A DNA stretch of 64,000 nt, from contig NZ_CP095552.1 in NCBI RefSeq assembly GCF_023078355.1, positions 3,968,001-4,032,000 of the forward strand. Direction: 5' to 3'. The first letter of the stretch is position 1; each line of letters begins with the position of its first letter. The DNA comes from Gordonia hongkongensis. Its GTDB lineage: Bacteria; Actinomycetota; Actinomycetes; Mycobacteriales; Mycobacteriaceae. The notes below the pieces were generated by a model. That model had not been told where the DNA came from and made no database searches. It was given only the letters and a program-made list of their open reading frames with translations. Positions 41,101 to 49,100 of this stretch are shown one piece after another. Position numbers and translations under genes: made by a program.

Positions 41101-44100
41101 GCATCGGGGCCCGGTCCCCACCTGCCGACGCCACCCGCGCCATCGCGCGAATGGTCTTCTGCTCGAAGATCTCTCGCGGCGACAGCGACAACCCGGCGGC
41201 CTTCGCGGCGGACGCGAGCTGGATGGACATGATCGAGTCGCCGCCGAGCGCGAAGAAGGACTCGGTGACCGAGACGGTGTCGAGACCCAGCAGCCCCGCG
41301 ACGATCGCCGCGAGGGTCTCTTCGGCGGTCGTCGCCGGTGCGACGTATCCGTCGGCGGGCGTGGTGAACTCGGGCACCGGCAGTGCGCGCCGGTCGAGCT
41401 TGCCGCCCGGGGTCACGGGCAGCTCGTCGAGCACCATCGCCGAGTGCGGGATCATGTGTCCGGCAAGCCGATCCGCCGCCCCGGCCAGGACGGCGTCGGC
41501 GTCGAGGCGGTCGCCGGCGGTGTCGTCGCCCACGAGGTAGGCGACGAGCCGGGTGCGACCGTGGTCGTCGTCGACACCGGTCACGACGACCGAGCCGACG
41601 CCCGGCTGGTCACCGAGAACGGATTCGATCTCGCCGAGTTCGACTCGCTGGCCGTTGATCTTGACCTGGTGGTCGGCGCGCCCGGCGAACTCGATCGCGC
41701 CGGTCGCGGTGATCCGCACCAGGTCGCCGGTGGCATACATGCGGTGGCCCGCCTCGCGGGCGAACGGGTCGGCCACGAAGGACGACGCGGTGAGGCCGGG
41801 GCGGCCGAGGTATCCGCGCGCCAACGAGTCGCCGCTCGACAGGTAGAGCTCACCCACCACGCCCTGGGGTACCGGGTGCAGACGGCCGTCGAGCACGTAG
41901 GCGGCGAAGCCGCGGACCGGTCGTCCGATGGTCACGGGCGCGCCGGGCTCGGATCGTCCGGTGGTCGCCCAGACGGTGGCCTCCGACGGGCCGTAGAAAT
42001 TGAACATCCGGCGGCCGGATTCCGGTGTGGCCCACCGCGCGATCAGCTCGGGCGGGCAGGCCTCGCCACCGGTGACGAGGTTGCGGACGGTGCGGCCCCG
42101 GCGGGGGTCGACGGTCGCCAGCACCGTGGGGGTGATGAGGGTGTCGGTGACCCGATCGCGCTCGAGGATGCGGCCCAGTGCATCGCCGGCGTACTCCGAC
42201 GCGGGCGCCACGACGAGGGTGTGTCCGACCGCGATCGACCACATCATCTCCAGCACCGAGGCGTCGAAGCTCGGGGAGGCGACGTGCAGGACACGCGTGT
42301 CGGGGGCCTGCGCCGGCGTTCCGGTGACCTCGGTCAGCGCGGCGACGAAGTTCGCGATGCCGCGATGCGGAACCCCGACCGCCTTCGGCCGTCCGGTGGA
42401 ACCGGAGGTGTAGACGAGGTAGGCCAGGTCGTCGAGAAGGACCGGCCGATGACGCTCGACGTCGGTGACGGGTCCACCGGCGACGGCCGGATCGTCGAGC
42501 GAGGCGAGTTCGAGCCATTCGCAGGATGATTCTCCCAACCGGTCCCGCGTCGGCGCATCGGTGATGCCGAGGCGCACACCGGAATCGGCCACCATGAACG
42601 CAATGCGGTCACTCGGGTAGGCGGGGTCGATCGGCACGTAGGCGGCACCCGCCTTGATGACACCGAACACGGCGACCACCGACCCGATCGACCGCTCGAG
42701 GCCGACGGCGACCACGTCGCCGGGCCCGACCCCACGGGAGATCAGCTGGCGTGCGAGACGATTGGTTCGTTCCTCGAACTCCGTGTACGAGATCTCGTTG
42801 CCGTCGTGGACCAGTGCCGGACGATGCGGGTCGAGGGCGCGCCGCGCGAGGAGTTCGGTGAGGGTCACCGGCTCGGTGACCCCGCCGTCGGCGGCCGGCG
42901 CCGTCTCGCCGATGGAGTTGCGGCTCGGCGCGCTGAGGGTGGCCGCGTCGATGCCGGCGATGTCGACGTCTCCGACGGGCAGCGACGGGTCGGTGGCCAT
43001 CGCGGCGATCACCTGCAGCCAGACCTCGGCGAAGCGGCGGATGGTCGCGGCATCGAACAACGACGTGGCGTACAGGAAGTCGGCCCGCATCGGCGACGAC
43101 CCGGTCCGCTCGGACACCGAGACGGTGAGGTCGAACTTGGCGATCGGGGCGGCGGCCCCGAGCGGTTCGGCACTCAGACCCGAGAGCTCCACCCGGTCGA
43201 TCTCCTCCGGCTGTCCCCCGGCGGCGACGAGGGTGTAGGCGATCTGGACCAGCGGCGGATAGGCCGTGGACCGCTCGGGCGCGAGTTCCTCGATCAGATC
43301 ATCGAATTGCACGTCGGCGTGCGCGAAGGCATCGAGGTCGGTGGCGCGGATCGTGGCGATGAGGTCGTCGACGGTCGATGCCGGGTCGACGTCGGTGCGC
43401 AGCACGAGCGTGTTGACGAACATGCCGACGAGGTCGTGGAGCGCGGCGTCGGGGCGGCCGGCGATGGGTGTGCCGATGACGACGTCCCGGGTCGAGGCGA
43501 GCCGCGCGACGGTGACGGCGAGTGCCGCGTGCAGCACCATGAACACCGTGACGTCGCGGTTGCGCGCCAGGTCTTCCAGGGCGGCGGCGAGCGCGTCGTC
43601 GACGGTCACGGACTCGACGGCGGCCGCGGTGTCGAGCACGGCCGGCCGCGGGCGATCCATCGGCAGGTCGGTCACCGCGGGCAGATCCGCGAGGACCTCG
43701 CGCCAGTGCGCGAGCTGCCGCCCCATCGGTGCGCCGGGATCATCTGCGGCGCCCAGGTATTCGCGCTGCCACAGCGCGAAGTCCGCGTACTGGACCGCGG
43801 GCGCGGCGACCGGCGGTGCGGCGTTCGTCCGGGCCAGGTACGAACCGAGCAGGTCGCGCACGAAGATCGGGGTCGACTCACCGTCGAAGGCGATGTGGTG
43901 CACGGTGACGACGACGTCCACCGCCTCGGCATCGCGGCGCAGCACCCGGACCCGGAGGGGGAACTCGGCGGCGACGTCGAAACCGGTGGTCGCCGAAACG
44001 AACAAGTCCTCCTCGGTCTCCACCGCCTGCCAGTCGAGGCGGGCGCGGGCCGTGTCGGGATCGGTGATGAGCTGGAACGGCCCCTGCTCGTCGCTGGGGT

Positions 44101-46087
44101 AGGTGGTGCGCAAGATCTCGTGGTTGGCGACCACGTCGCCGACCGCGGCCTCGAGCGCGTCGAGGTCGAGAGTTCCGGTGAGACGCAGCGCCATCGGGAT
44201 GTTGTAGGCCGCCGAGGCGGTGTCGAACTGGTTGATGAACCACATGCGACTCTGCGCCGTTGACAACGGCAACCGCGCGGGCCGCGGCATCGCGGTGACC
44301 CGCGGGACGCTCCGGCCGCGTCCGGACACCAGGCCGGCCAGATCCCGCACCGACGGCGCGTCGAACAGGTCGCCCACCGACACGTCGACGTCGAGCAGGT
44401 CGGCCACACGCGCCGCGACCCGCGCCGCGGACAGCGAGTTGCCGCCGAGGTCGAAGAACGACTGCGTCACGCTGACCCGGTCGGTGCCCAGCACATCGGC
44501 GACGATGGCCGCGATCGAGGTCTCGGCGTCGGACTCGGGTGCGGCGACTTCCTCGACGGTGAGTTCGGGGACCGGCAGCTTACGCCGGGCGACCTTGCCC
44601 GCACTGTTCAGCGGCAGCTGCTCGAGTGCCATCCACACCGTGGGCCGCATGTAGGCCGGCAGTGTCCGCGCGACAACCGATTTCACCGCGTCGATGTCGA
44701 CCGACGCCGGCGAGACATAGGCGACGAGGTGTGATTGCCCGGACACCTTCGCCACGGTGGCGGCCGCGTGGAGGACACCCGGCGCCGACATGAGGACGGA
44801 CTCGACCTCCCCCAGCTCCAGTCGCTGTCCGCGGAGCTTCACCTGGAAGTCCGTGCGGCCCAGGTATTCCAACTGGCCACGCGCATTCCAGCGGACGAGA
44901 TCGCCGGTACGGTACAGACGTTCACCGGGTTCACCGAAACCGTCGGTGTTGTCGGCCGCCTCGCCGCGCGCGGGAGCCGCGAAGGGACTGGCGACGAACC
45001 GTTCGGCGGTCAGGCCGGGCTGCGAGGCGTAACCGCGGGCGAGTTGCACGCCCCCCAGATACAGCTCCCCGGGCACGCCTGAGGGCACGAGCTGCAGTCG
45101 CGAGTCGAGGACGAAGGTGGTGGTGCTCGGCACCGGGACGCCGATCGGCACCGACGTCTCCCCCGCCCGCACCTGATGAGCGGTCACATCCACCGCCGCC
45201 TCGGTCGGACCGTAGAGATTGTGGACCTCGTTGCCCGGCAACGCCGCCACCAACGCCTGCGCCACCGGCGCGGTCAACGCCTCACCCGAGGTGAACGTCA
45301 ACCGCAACGACGACAGCTCACCCACCCCATCGCCCAGGACATCGAGGAACACCGACAACATCGACGGCACGAAATGGATGACCGACACCCGCTCAGCCGT
45401 GATCAACCCCGCCAGATACCGCGGATCACCATGCCGCTCCGGCTCGGCCACCACCAGCGTCGCCCCCACCGCGAACGGCAGGAACAACTCCCACACCGAC
45501 ACATCGAACGTCACCGGCGTCTTCTGGACGAAGACATCCGAGTCCTTGATCGAATACCAGTCCCGCATCCACTCCAGACGATTCACGATCGCTGCATGCG
45601 ACACCGTCACACCCTTCGGCCGCCCCGTCGACCCCGACGTGAACAGCGTGTACGCCGCATCGGCGGGCTGCAGGGGCGCGAGCCGTTGGTCGTCGGTGAC
45701 CAGTGCGGTGGCGAGATCGACCTCGGCGGTCGTGTCGACCACGACCGCGGTGACGTCCGCCGGCAGCTCGACGGCGGAATCGGCGGCGACGAGGACCAGC
45801 CGGGCGTCCGCGGTGTCGAGCATGTACCGGGTGCGGTCAGACGGCGCGTCGATGTCGAGCGGAACGTAGTGACCGCCCGCCGCGACGACGCCGTGGATGG
45901 CGACGAGAAGCTCGACCGACCGCGGGATGGCGACCGCGACGGCGACGTCGGGTCCGACACCGATGGAGATCAGATGACGAGCCAGTGAGTCGACCCGTGC
46001 ACCGAACTCGGCGTAGCTGACGCGACGCGAACCGAACACGATGGCCGGTACGTCGGACCTCGTCGCCACATGCACCACATCGGTCAC
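32195..46087 (-). CDS. NRPS beginning with an A domain, four A domains, ending in thioesterase
   Basis: A 4630-residue NRPS with order A-T, C-A-T-E, C-A-T, C-A-T-TE. Landmarks (approximate residues): A1 TSGSTGRPKG 149, T1 GGNSL 549; C HHIAFDGES 730, A2 1227, T2 GGDSI 1612, E HHLAVDAVSW 1832; DCL-type C NHHILFDGWS 2350, A3 2843, T3 3228; C HHVASDGES 3420, A4 3918, T4 4296, TE GWSVGG 4425. A1 reads DVWHFSLVD, identical to the EntF serine code. A2, A3 and A4 read DALLVGFVW, DPGTHGQIY and DALFSGGIM and are not assigned. The module-2 residue should become D. It starts with GTG at 46087 and lacks the C domain of its first module, which instead ends the protein encoded 75 bases upstream. Codon use in 45150-45660 differs from the rest. 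Confidence 0.96.
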   Translation of the reverse strand: MTDVVHVATRSDVPAIVFGSRRVSYAEFGARVDSLARHLISIGVGPDVAVAVAIPRSVELLVAIHGVVAAGGHYVPLDIDAPSDRTRYMLDTADARLVLVAADSAVELPADVTAVVVDTTAEVDLATALVTDDQRLAPLQPADAAYTLFTSGSTGRPKGVTVSHAAIVNRLEWMRDWYSIKDSDVFVQKTPVTFDVSVWELFLPFAVGATLVVAEPERHGDPRYLAGLITAERVSVIHFVPSMLSVFLDVLGDGVGELSSLRLTFTSGEALTAPVAQALVAALPGNEVHNLYGPTEAAVDVTAHQVRAGETSVPIGVPVPSTTTFVLDSRLQLVPSGVPGELYLGGVQLARGYASQPGLTAERFVASPFAAPARGEAADNTDGFGEPGERLYRTGDLVRWNARGQLEYLGRTDFQVKLRGQRLELGEVESVLMSAPGVLHAAATVAKVSGQSHLVAYVSPASVDIDAVKSVVARTLPAYMRPTVWMALEQLPLNSAGKVARRKLPVPELTVEEVAAPESDAETSIAAIVADVLGTDRVSVTQSFFDLGGNSLSAARVAARVADLLDVDVSVGDLFDAPSVRDLAGLVSGRGRSVPRVTAMPRPARLPLSTAQSRMWFINQFDTASAAYNIPMALRLTGTLDLDALEAAVGDVVANHEILRTTYPSDEQGPFQLITDPDTARARLDWQAVETEEDLFVSATTGFDVAAEFPLRVRVLRRDAEAVDVVVTVHHIAFDGESTPIFVRDLLGSYLARTNAAPPVAAPAVQYADFALWQREYLGAADDPGAPMGRQLAHWREVLADLPAVTDLPMDRPRPAVLDTAAAVESVTVDDALAAALEDLARNRDVTVFMVLHAALAVTVARLASTRDVVIGTPIAGRPDAALHDLVGMFVNTLVLRTDVDPASTVDDLIATIRATDLDAFAHADVQFDDLIEELAPERSTAYPPLVQIAYTLVAAGGQPEEIDRVELSGLSAEPLGAAAPIAKFDLTVSVSERTGSSPMRADFLYATSLFDAATIRRFAEVWLQVIAAMATDPSLPVGDVDIAGIDAATLSAPSRNSIGETAPAADGGVTEPVTLTELLARRALDPHRPALVHDGNEISYTEFEERTNRLARQLISRGVGPGDVVAVGLERSIGSVVAVFGVIKAGAAYVPIDPAYPSDRIAFMVADSGVRLGITDAPTRDRLGESSCEWLELASLDDPAVAGGPVTDVERHRPVLLDDLAYLVYTSGSTGRPKAVGVPHRGIANFVAALTEVTGTPAQAPDTRVLHVASPSFDASVLEMMWSIAVGHTLVVAPASEYAGDALGRILERDRVTDTLITPTVLATVDPRRGRTVRNLVTGGEACPPELIARWATPESGRRMFNFYGPSEATVWATTGRSEPGAPVTIGRPVRGFAAYVLDGRLHPVPQGVVGELYLSSGDSLARGYLGRPGLTASSFVADPFAREAGHRMYATGDLVRITATGAIEFAGRADHQVKINGQRVELGEIESVLGDQPGVGSVVVTGVDDDHGRTRLVAYLVGDDTAGDRLDADAVLAGAADRLAGHMIPHSAMVLDELPVTPGGKLDRRALPVPEFTTPADGYVAPATTAEETLAAIVAGLLGLDTVSVTESFFALGGDSIMSIQLASAAKAAGLSLSPREIFEQKTIRAMARVASAGGDRAPMLAEPTDDPAGRVDLPPIVSWLVDAARTPADLADFNQSMVLTAPAGLTVAHLGAVLGAVVDAHPMLGARLESVGDTQTGDTQTGGTQTGDTWTLTTGTPFDPGASIVSVATDTVPGEARFADALVDAHAQAARRLDPAAGRLVAATVVSGAAPQGSPDEADRPVRIVLVLHHLAVDAVSWPILIEDLLTVHAQLVSGQPVTVRAEETSQRAWQRALTAQLDARRGEAGYWLDRSPALPTDFGAPLDPDRDRYGTLTSIVHRVDPAIVDPLTTTVPEAFSASVVDVLLGTLARAVRSWQHDRGIADAAPVTVLTEGHGRYEDVLLTGPDPRRADLSRTVGWFTSIAPLALDPADDVVHAVKAAKEERLGMPDSGIGFGLLRYAADGRGPGDPAAQLHSRPLPTIAFNYLGTRGTTGQSEDPTNPDGADPLSSVAPSSDTATPAGAGFLPAPDAPFLPATVSDGVAAMSVLTVNASTGASSKGRVLSADLQFPAAILSPEDVRDMARRWTAELADVVRLVTDGVDVGRSPSDVPGAEVTQHDLDIVAQRFPGAQVWALSPLQRGLYFQSQLAGTDELDVYVTQAVLHLEGEVDLERLRTAVVALLDHHRTLKSGFVRVPSGHVVTVVPETVPLRWRVLDVPTTAEVDVRAAVDEVSAAERTEPFDLADPPLLRAVVVRHAQGTSVVITNHHILFDGWSGPLVLADLLALYATGTPFTGQGTTERTDFADYLARIADTDLDAGLAAWRRVLEPVEEPTLVAPGLTGHAVEDAENDSAADHLPREHRWVLEPDLVSGLERTARQSGSTTATVLQLAWAVLLSRLTDNRVVTFGETVSGRPAGLDGVESMVGLFINTLPAVVDVDPEATIAEVLGRLQSDKTAVLDHQHIGLPEILTAVGRPQLFDTLTVHESYPVDNDSLAGGAASAAVGLAIRDVEVSDATHYPLNLATSPTASGIAVRLTYLPDAFATDEIAVFARSLERILQAIAGDAQTRIADIPPMSKDDEARLDTWSTGPELIPSGTHVADLLLERVVASPDAIAVVSSAGASTRAHSTYAELGSRVSVLARRLVGLGVGPEVAVGVCIPRSTEMIVAVHAILAAGGQFVPMDPAAPADRIDYLARTADVAAVLIGPGLVPAGIEALDPGVTVVAVDDDSDAGEPASLFAPAERSSAVVGANPAYTIFTSGSTGRPKGVTVSHETLRAHLDYDRGAYDFGPGDVFLQVLELTFDPSVGEILRPPLSGGRLVVMEPGAHRDPVAVLRYLADFGVTSATLVPSMLAVLTEVADPEQLRGLSRLRYLHTGGEALPQRVAETVRELIPHAPIHNQYGPTEATIYATVARVAGDSVSIGRPVANTAALVLDHRLRPVAPGFTGELYLGGVQLARGYTSRPALTAERFVPNPYGVPGSRLYRTGDLVRWRADGELEYQGRTDFQVKLRGQRIELGEIESALTSAPGVVYAAAAVVETPAGQQLVAYLTPASVDLDAVKHSVAQALPEFMRPGMWMLIDEMPLSSAGKIVRQQLPAPTVDTAAIVPVAGPREAAAASVFAELLSMSPENVGATTNFFDIGGNSVSAMRAAARLGDALGVDVTVRDVFEAPTPRLLAERLGDRTGGLPPIAAVSPRPDRIPLSYAQQRMWFINRFDPTLAAYNIPAVMRLTGALDPEALGAAIADVVARHEILRTTYPEVGGMPVQVIAPVSDIATRLDHEFVPAADGRDPGAVVGSAVTVGFDLTADWPVRTRLLEIETSSGTTEYVLAVVLHHVASDGESLGPLVTDLTTAYLARTAGEQPRFEPLHVQYADYAIWQRRALGDVDDATSAMGAQLDYWTAHLAGMPDLLELPTDRPRPAVASQRGARVSFTIPADVTARIDTVADEFGATPFMVLHAALAVLLADLSGTDDVAVGTPIAGRGAAVLDPLVGMFVNTLVLRTAHAGADTFADVLDRVRRVDLDAFAHADLPFETLVDRLNPVRSESFAPLTQVWLTLDQSVVPELAGQSLPADLGDIAVTPLDAGEVPAKVDLLFSVAKAGAGETWTAAVQYATDLFTESTAAGFTARFVNHLDALTATPGAPVAAAPILLAGEAESLVPVRGGEAAEPVLLGDLFTEAGTRYRRRTAVVDASGATLSYSALHARSNRLARWLIGRGVGAETLVALAIPRSVDLLVAIWAVAKTGGGYVPIDPDYPAERVATMVEDAGARLGLSVTAVGALPDEGFEWLRLDDTSVVAELDATSEAAVEPGEQAGPVRTDNVAYVIYTSGSTGRPKGVAVSHSGLRNFAIAKSRALGVEDGAVVLGFASPSFDASVLEYLLATVNGGTLAYRPSTAVGGAELQEFMQRHEVATTFLTPSVLSTLDPTALPSLQAVSVGGEAVPQSVMDAWAPHTRIHNGYGPTETTIMIAVGEAATPGEPVRLGGPLPGVEFLVLDAHLRPVPVGVAGELYVLGPALSRGYLDKPGLTAARFVASPYAGAGRRMYRTGDVVRWRESRSGGLTLEYSGRSDDQVKLRGLRIELGEIEAALRSAPEVRSAVVVGVGSSGTPSSVASSLAAYVVGDGVEVDALRGLLAAQLPGHMVPASITVLDEFPLTPVGKLDRAALPAPEVASVEFVAPATPVEQAIADAYAEVLGVEQIGATDSFFDLGGNSLSATRVAAALRDRNGFDIELAWLFSDPTVRGLARRLAEDNAVSNDVVISLRGEGSRPPLFCVHPAGGLAWFYGGLAPHLRDRPIYGLQDPHVVTGEPSVTDARVLARRYVEEIRRVQPHGPYHLLGWSVGGVIAHAMAVHLGELGEQVAYLGIMDSRPEDEPVIVHDVPQHGEPVEAAAAEPGPAIEPDASTVVDVLGGWRDLFDLGDDVQASTSEEVTAIIRQQISGMGLLAEDQVERIMDSFESSTQVVLDYRPDVFAGDVHVFTATEDKDDPSTLAAAWRPFVTGAVDNVDVATHHLGMANADALAVVGPALDAQLSQVDGLGERTPE
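40826..40885 (-). repeat. Four 15-bp direct repeats inside the E domain
   Basis: Four tandem 15-base units of the type GGTCTGGGTGTCACC, in frame, encode a repeated TQTGD/TQTGG stretch on the minus strand near residue 1740 of the second NRPS. They sit in a loop of the epimerization domain between the first strands and the HHLAVDAVSW motif. The equivalent E domain at about 52.2 kb does not have them, so this is a local expansion that keeps the frame. Confidence 0.85.
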
Positions 46088-46162
46088 CGTTGGGCCTCCA
46101 TCTCGCCTCGTCGCCTGCCGTCTCGTCCTGCGTTCCCCATTCCCCCCGTGTGTTCGCTGCGC

Positions 46163-49100
46163 TCAGTCATCCCCACCGGGACCACTGCCGTCGGAACCAT
46201 CGTCACCGTAGCGACCCGCGTCCCCGTTCAGGCCGTTGTACCCGTCAGGATCGTCGAGGCCGTTGTACCCGCCGCGACTGTTGTACCCGCCGCGACCGTT
46301 GTACCCGACCCCGCGGCCGGCCACACCGTTCTCGCCGACTCCCGGCTCCCCCGCGCCGGGCTGCCGGGATCCGATGATGCCCGGCAGGGTCGCACCGGTC
46401 GGCCGCGTCGCGGCACCCGCCGACCACGCCAGCACGCGATCACGTTCCGCGGGCGTCACGAGCGGACACTCCCCGACCGCGGCATCCGGTCGGGCGGTGA
46501 GCCCGTCGAGGAGCGTAACCAGGCGCTGCGCGAGCAGTTCGACGGTCCCCTCGTCGAACAGGTCCGTGGCGTACACCATCGACGCCGACCAGGACCGGTC
46601 CGGACGGGCGACCACCGCGACCGTCAGGTCGAGCTGGGCGGACGTGACCGGCGACTCGAGTGGCGCGACCCGCAGCCCCTCCGCCTCGAGCACCGGTGAA
46701 CCGCTGCCGGCGTTGGTCAGCGTGAGCATGACCTGTGCCAGCGGCGAGAACGCCCTCGACCGGGTCGGGTTCAGACGTTCGACCAGTGTCTCGAACGGCA
46801 CGTCGGCGTTGGTGAAGGCGTCGAGGTCGACGACCCGGGTGTCCTCGAGCAGTTCGGCGAAGCTCATCGACGGGTCGACCTCGGCCCGCAGGACCAGGGT
46901 GTTGACGAACATACCGATCAGCTGATCGATCTCGGCGCGTCCGCGACCCGCGATGGGCGTGGCCACCGCGATGTCGTCGGTCGCGGTGACCCGGGCGAGC
47001 AGCACCGACAGGCCCGCGTGCACCACCATGAACGGCGTCATCCCGCGATCGCGCGCCAGCGCCGAGATCCGCGCCGCGACGTCGTGCGGGATCTCGAAGT
47101 CCACCCGCGCACCCCGCATCGACGCCACGGTCGGGCGCGGGCGGTCGGCGGGCAACTCCAGCACGTCGGGAACCCCGGCGAGCTGACGCAGCCAGTACGA
47201 CAGTTGCCGGCCGACCACCGACGTCGGGTCGTCGACCGCCCCGAGCTCGCGTTGCTGCCACAGCGCGTAGTCGGCGAACTGGACCGGCAGCGGCGGCAGG
47301 TCCGGTGTCCGGCCCGCGGCCCGGTCGCGGTAGGCGGTCACTACGTCGGTCATCAGGGGCCGCATGGACTCACCGTCGCCCACGATGTGATGCAGCACCG
47401 CGAGCAGGACCCACGAACCCTCACCGCGCTGCCACAACCGGATCCGGACGGGCACCTCGGTGGTTACGTCGAACCCGGCGGACAGTGCGTCGAGGAGCTC
47501 GGCCTCCGAGGCACATTCGACGAGCCGGGGCAGTGCCGCCGGACCCTCGGCGTCGTGGACGACCTGCGTCGGCCGGCCGTCGACGGCGGGGAAGGTGGTC
47601 CGCAGGATCTCCTGCCGGGCGACGACGTCGCCGATCGCCGCGCTCAGGGCCTCGACGTCGAGCTCGCCGCCGAGTTCGACACCGATCGGCAGGTTGTACG
47701 CCGCCGACGCCGGGTCGAGGCGGTTGATGAACCAGATCCGCTGCTGCGCGAACGACAGCGGGATCTCCGCCGGTCTGGGCTCGACCCGGATCACCGGAGC
47801 GCGCAACCCGCCGCGGTGTTCTCCGAGAGCGGCCAGGGCCCGCGGGGTGGGCGACTCGAACACGTCCCGGACGCCGATGTCGGCGTTCAACGCGTCGCCG
47901 ACGCGTGCAGCCAAGCGGGTCGCCGACAGCGAGTTGCCGCCGAGGGCGAAGAAGTCACCCGTCACCGACACCGCGTCGACGCCCAGCAGGTCGGCGAAGA
48001 CGGCCACGACGCGCGCCTCGGCCACCGTCTCCGGGGCCACGAGGTCGTCCGCCGCGATCTCCGGGGCGGGCAGGGCCCGCTTGTCCAGCTTGCCCGTCGG
48101 GGTGAGCGGCAGGGCGTCGAGGACCGTGATCGTCGCCGGGATCATGTACGACGGCAACCGATCCGCGAGATGGTCGCGCAGCTCGCCGACGTCGACGGCC
48201 GCGGCCCCGCCCGCTTGCGCGTCCGACGTCGGCACGACGTAGGCGGCCAGGGCGGTCGCGACCGACCCGCCCACCCCGAGCACCACGGCCGTCTGGACAC
48301 CGGGATACGAGGACAGCGCGTTCTCGATCTCGCCCAGTTCGATGCGCAGCCCGCGCAGCTTCACCTGGTCGTCCGAACGTCCCAGGTACTCGAGCACCAG
48401 CTCACCCGACGCCGAGCGCACCCACCGGACACGGTCGCCCGTGCGGTACATGCGATCGCCGGGCACCCCGAACGGGGACGCCACGAACCGTTCGGCGGTC
48501 AGTTGCGGGCGCCCGAGGTAACCGCGTGCCAGCGAGACGCCGGTGGCGTACAGCTCGCCGGCCATCCCGACGGGCACCGGCGCCAGGCGCTGGTCGAGGA
48601 CCAGCAGACCGGTACCCGGCACGGGCGCGCCGATGGTCACCGGTCCGTCCGGATCGAGCGGACCGCTGATGGTGACCGCCACCGAGGTCTCCGTCGGACC
48701 GTAGGCGTTGTGGAACGCGACCCGGTGCGACCACGCGCGGACGAGTGCGGCCGAGACCGCCTCGCCACCCGAGGCGAGCATCCGCAGTGCGGGCAGCTCG
48801 TCGGGTTCGACCGTCGCCAGCACACTCGGTGTCAGGAACACGTGCGTCAGCGCGTGCTCGCGGAGGAATCCGGTGAGCACCTCGCCGCCGACGACCTCGT
48901 CCGGCCGGTAGACCAGCGTCGAACCCGAGGTCGAGGCGAGCAGCCACTCGAGCACCGAGGCGTCGAAACTCGGTGAGGCGTAACCGAGTACACGTGAACC
49001 CGGACGGATACCGAACCGCTGCGCCTCGGCGACCGCAAAGGCGTGTGCACCACGATGGGTGACCGCGACACCCTTGGGCACACCGGTCGAGCCGGAGGTG

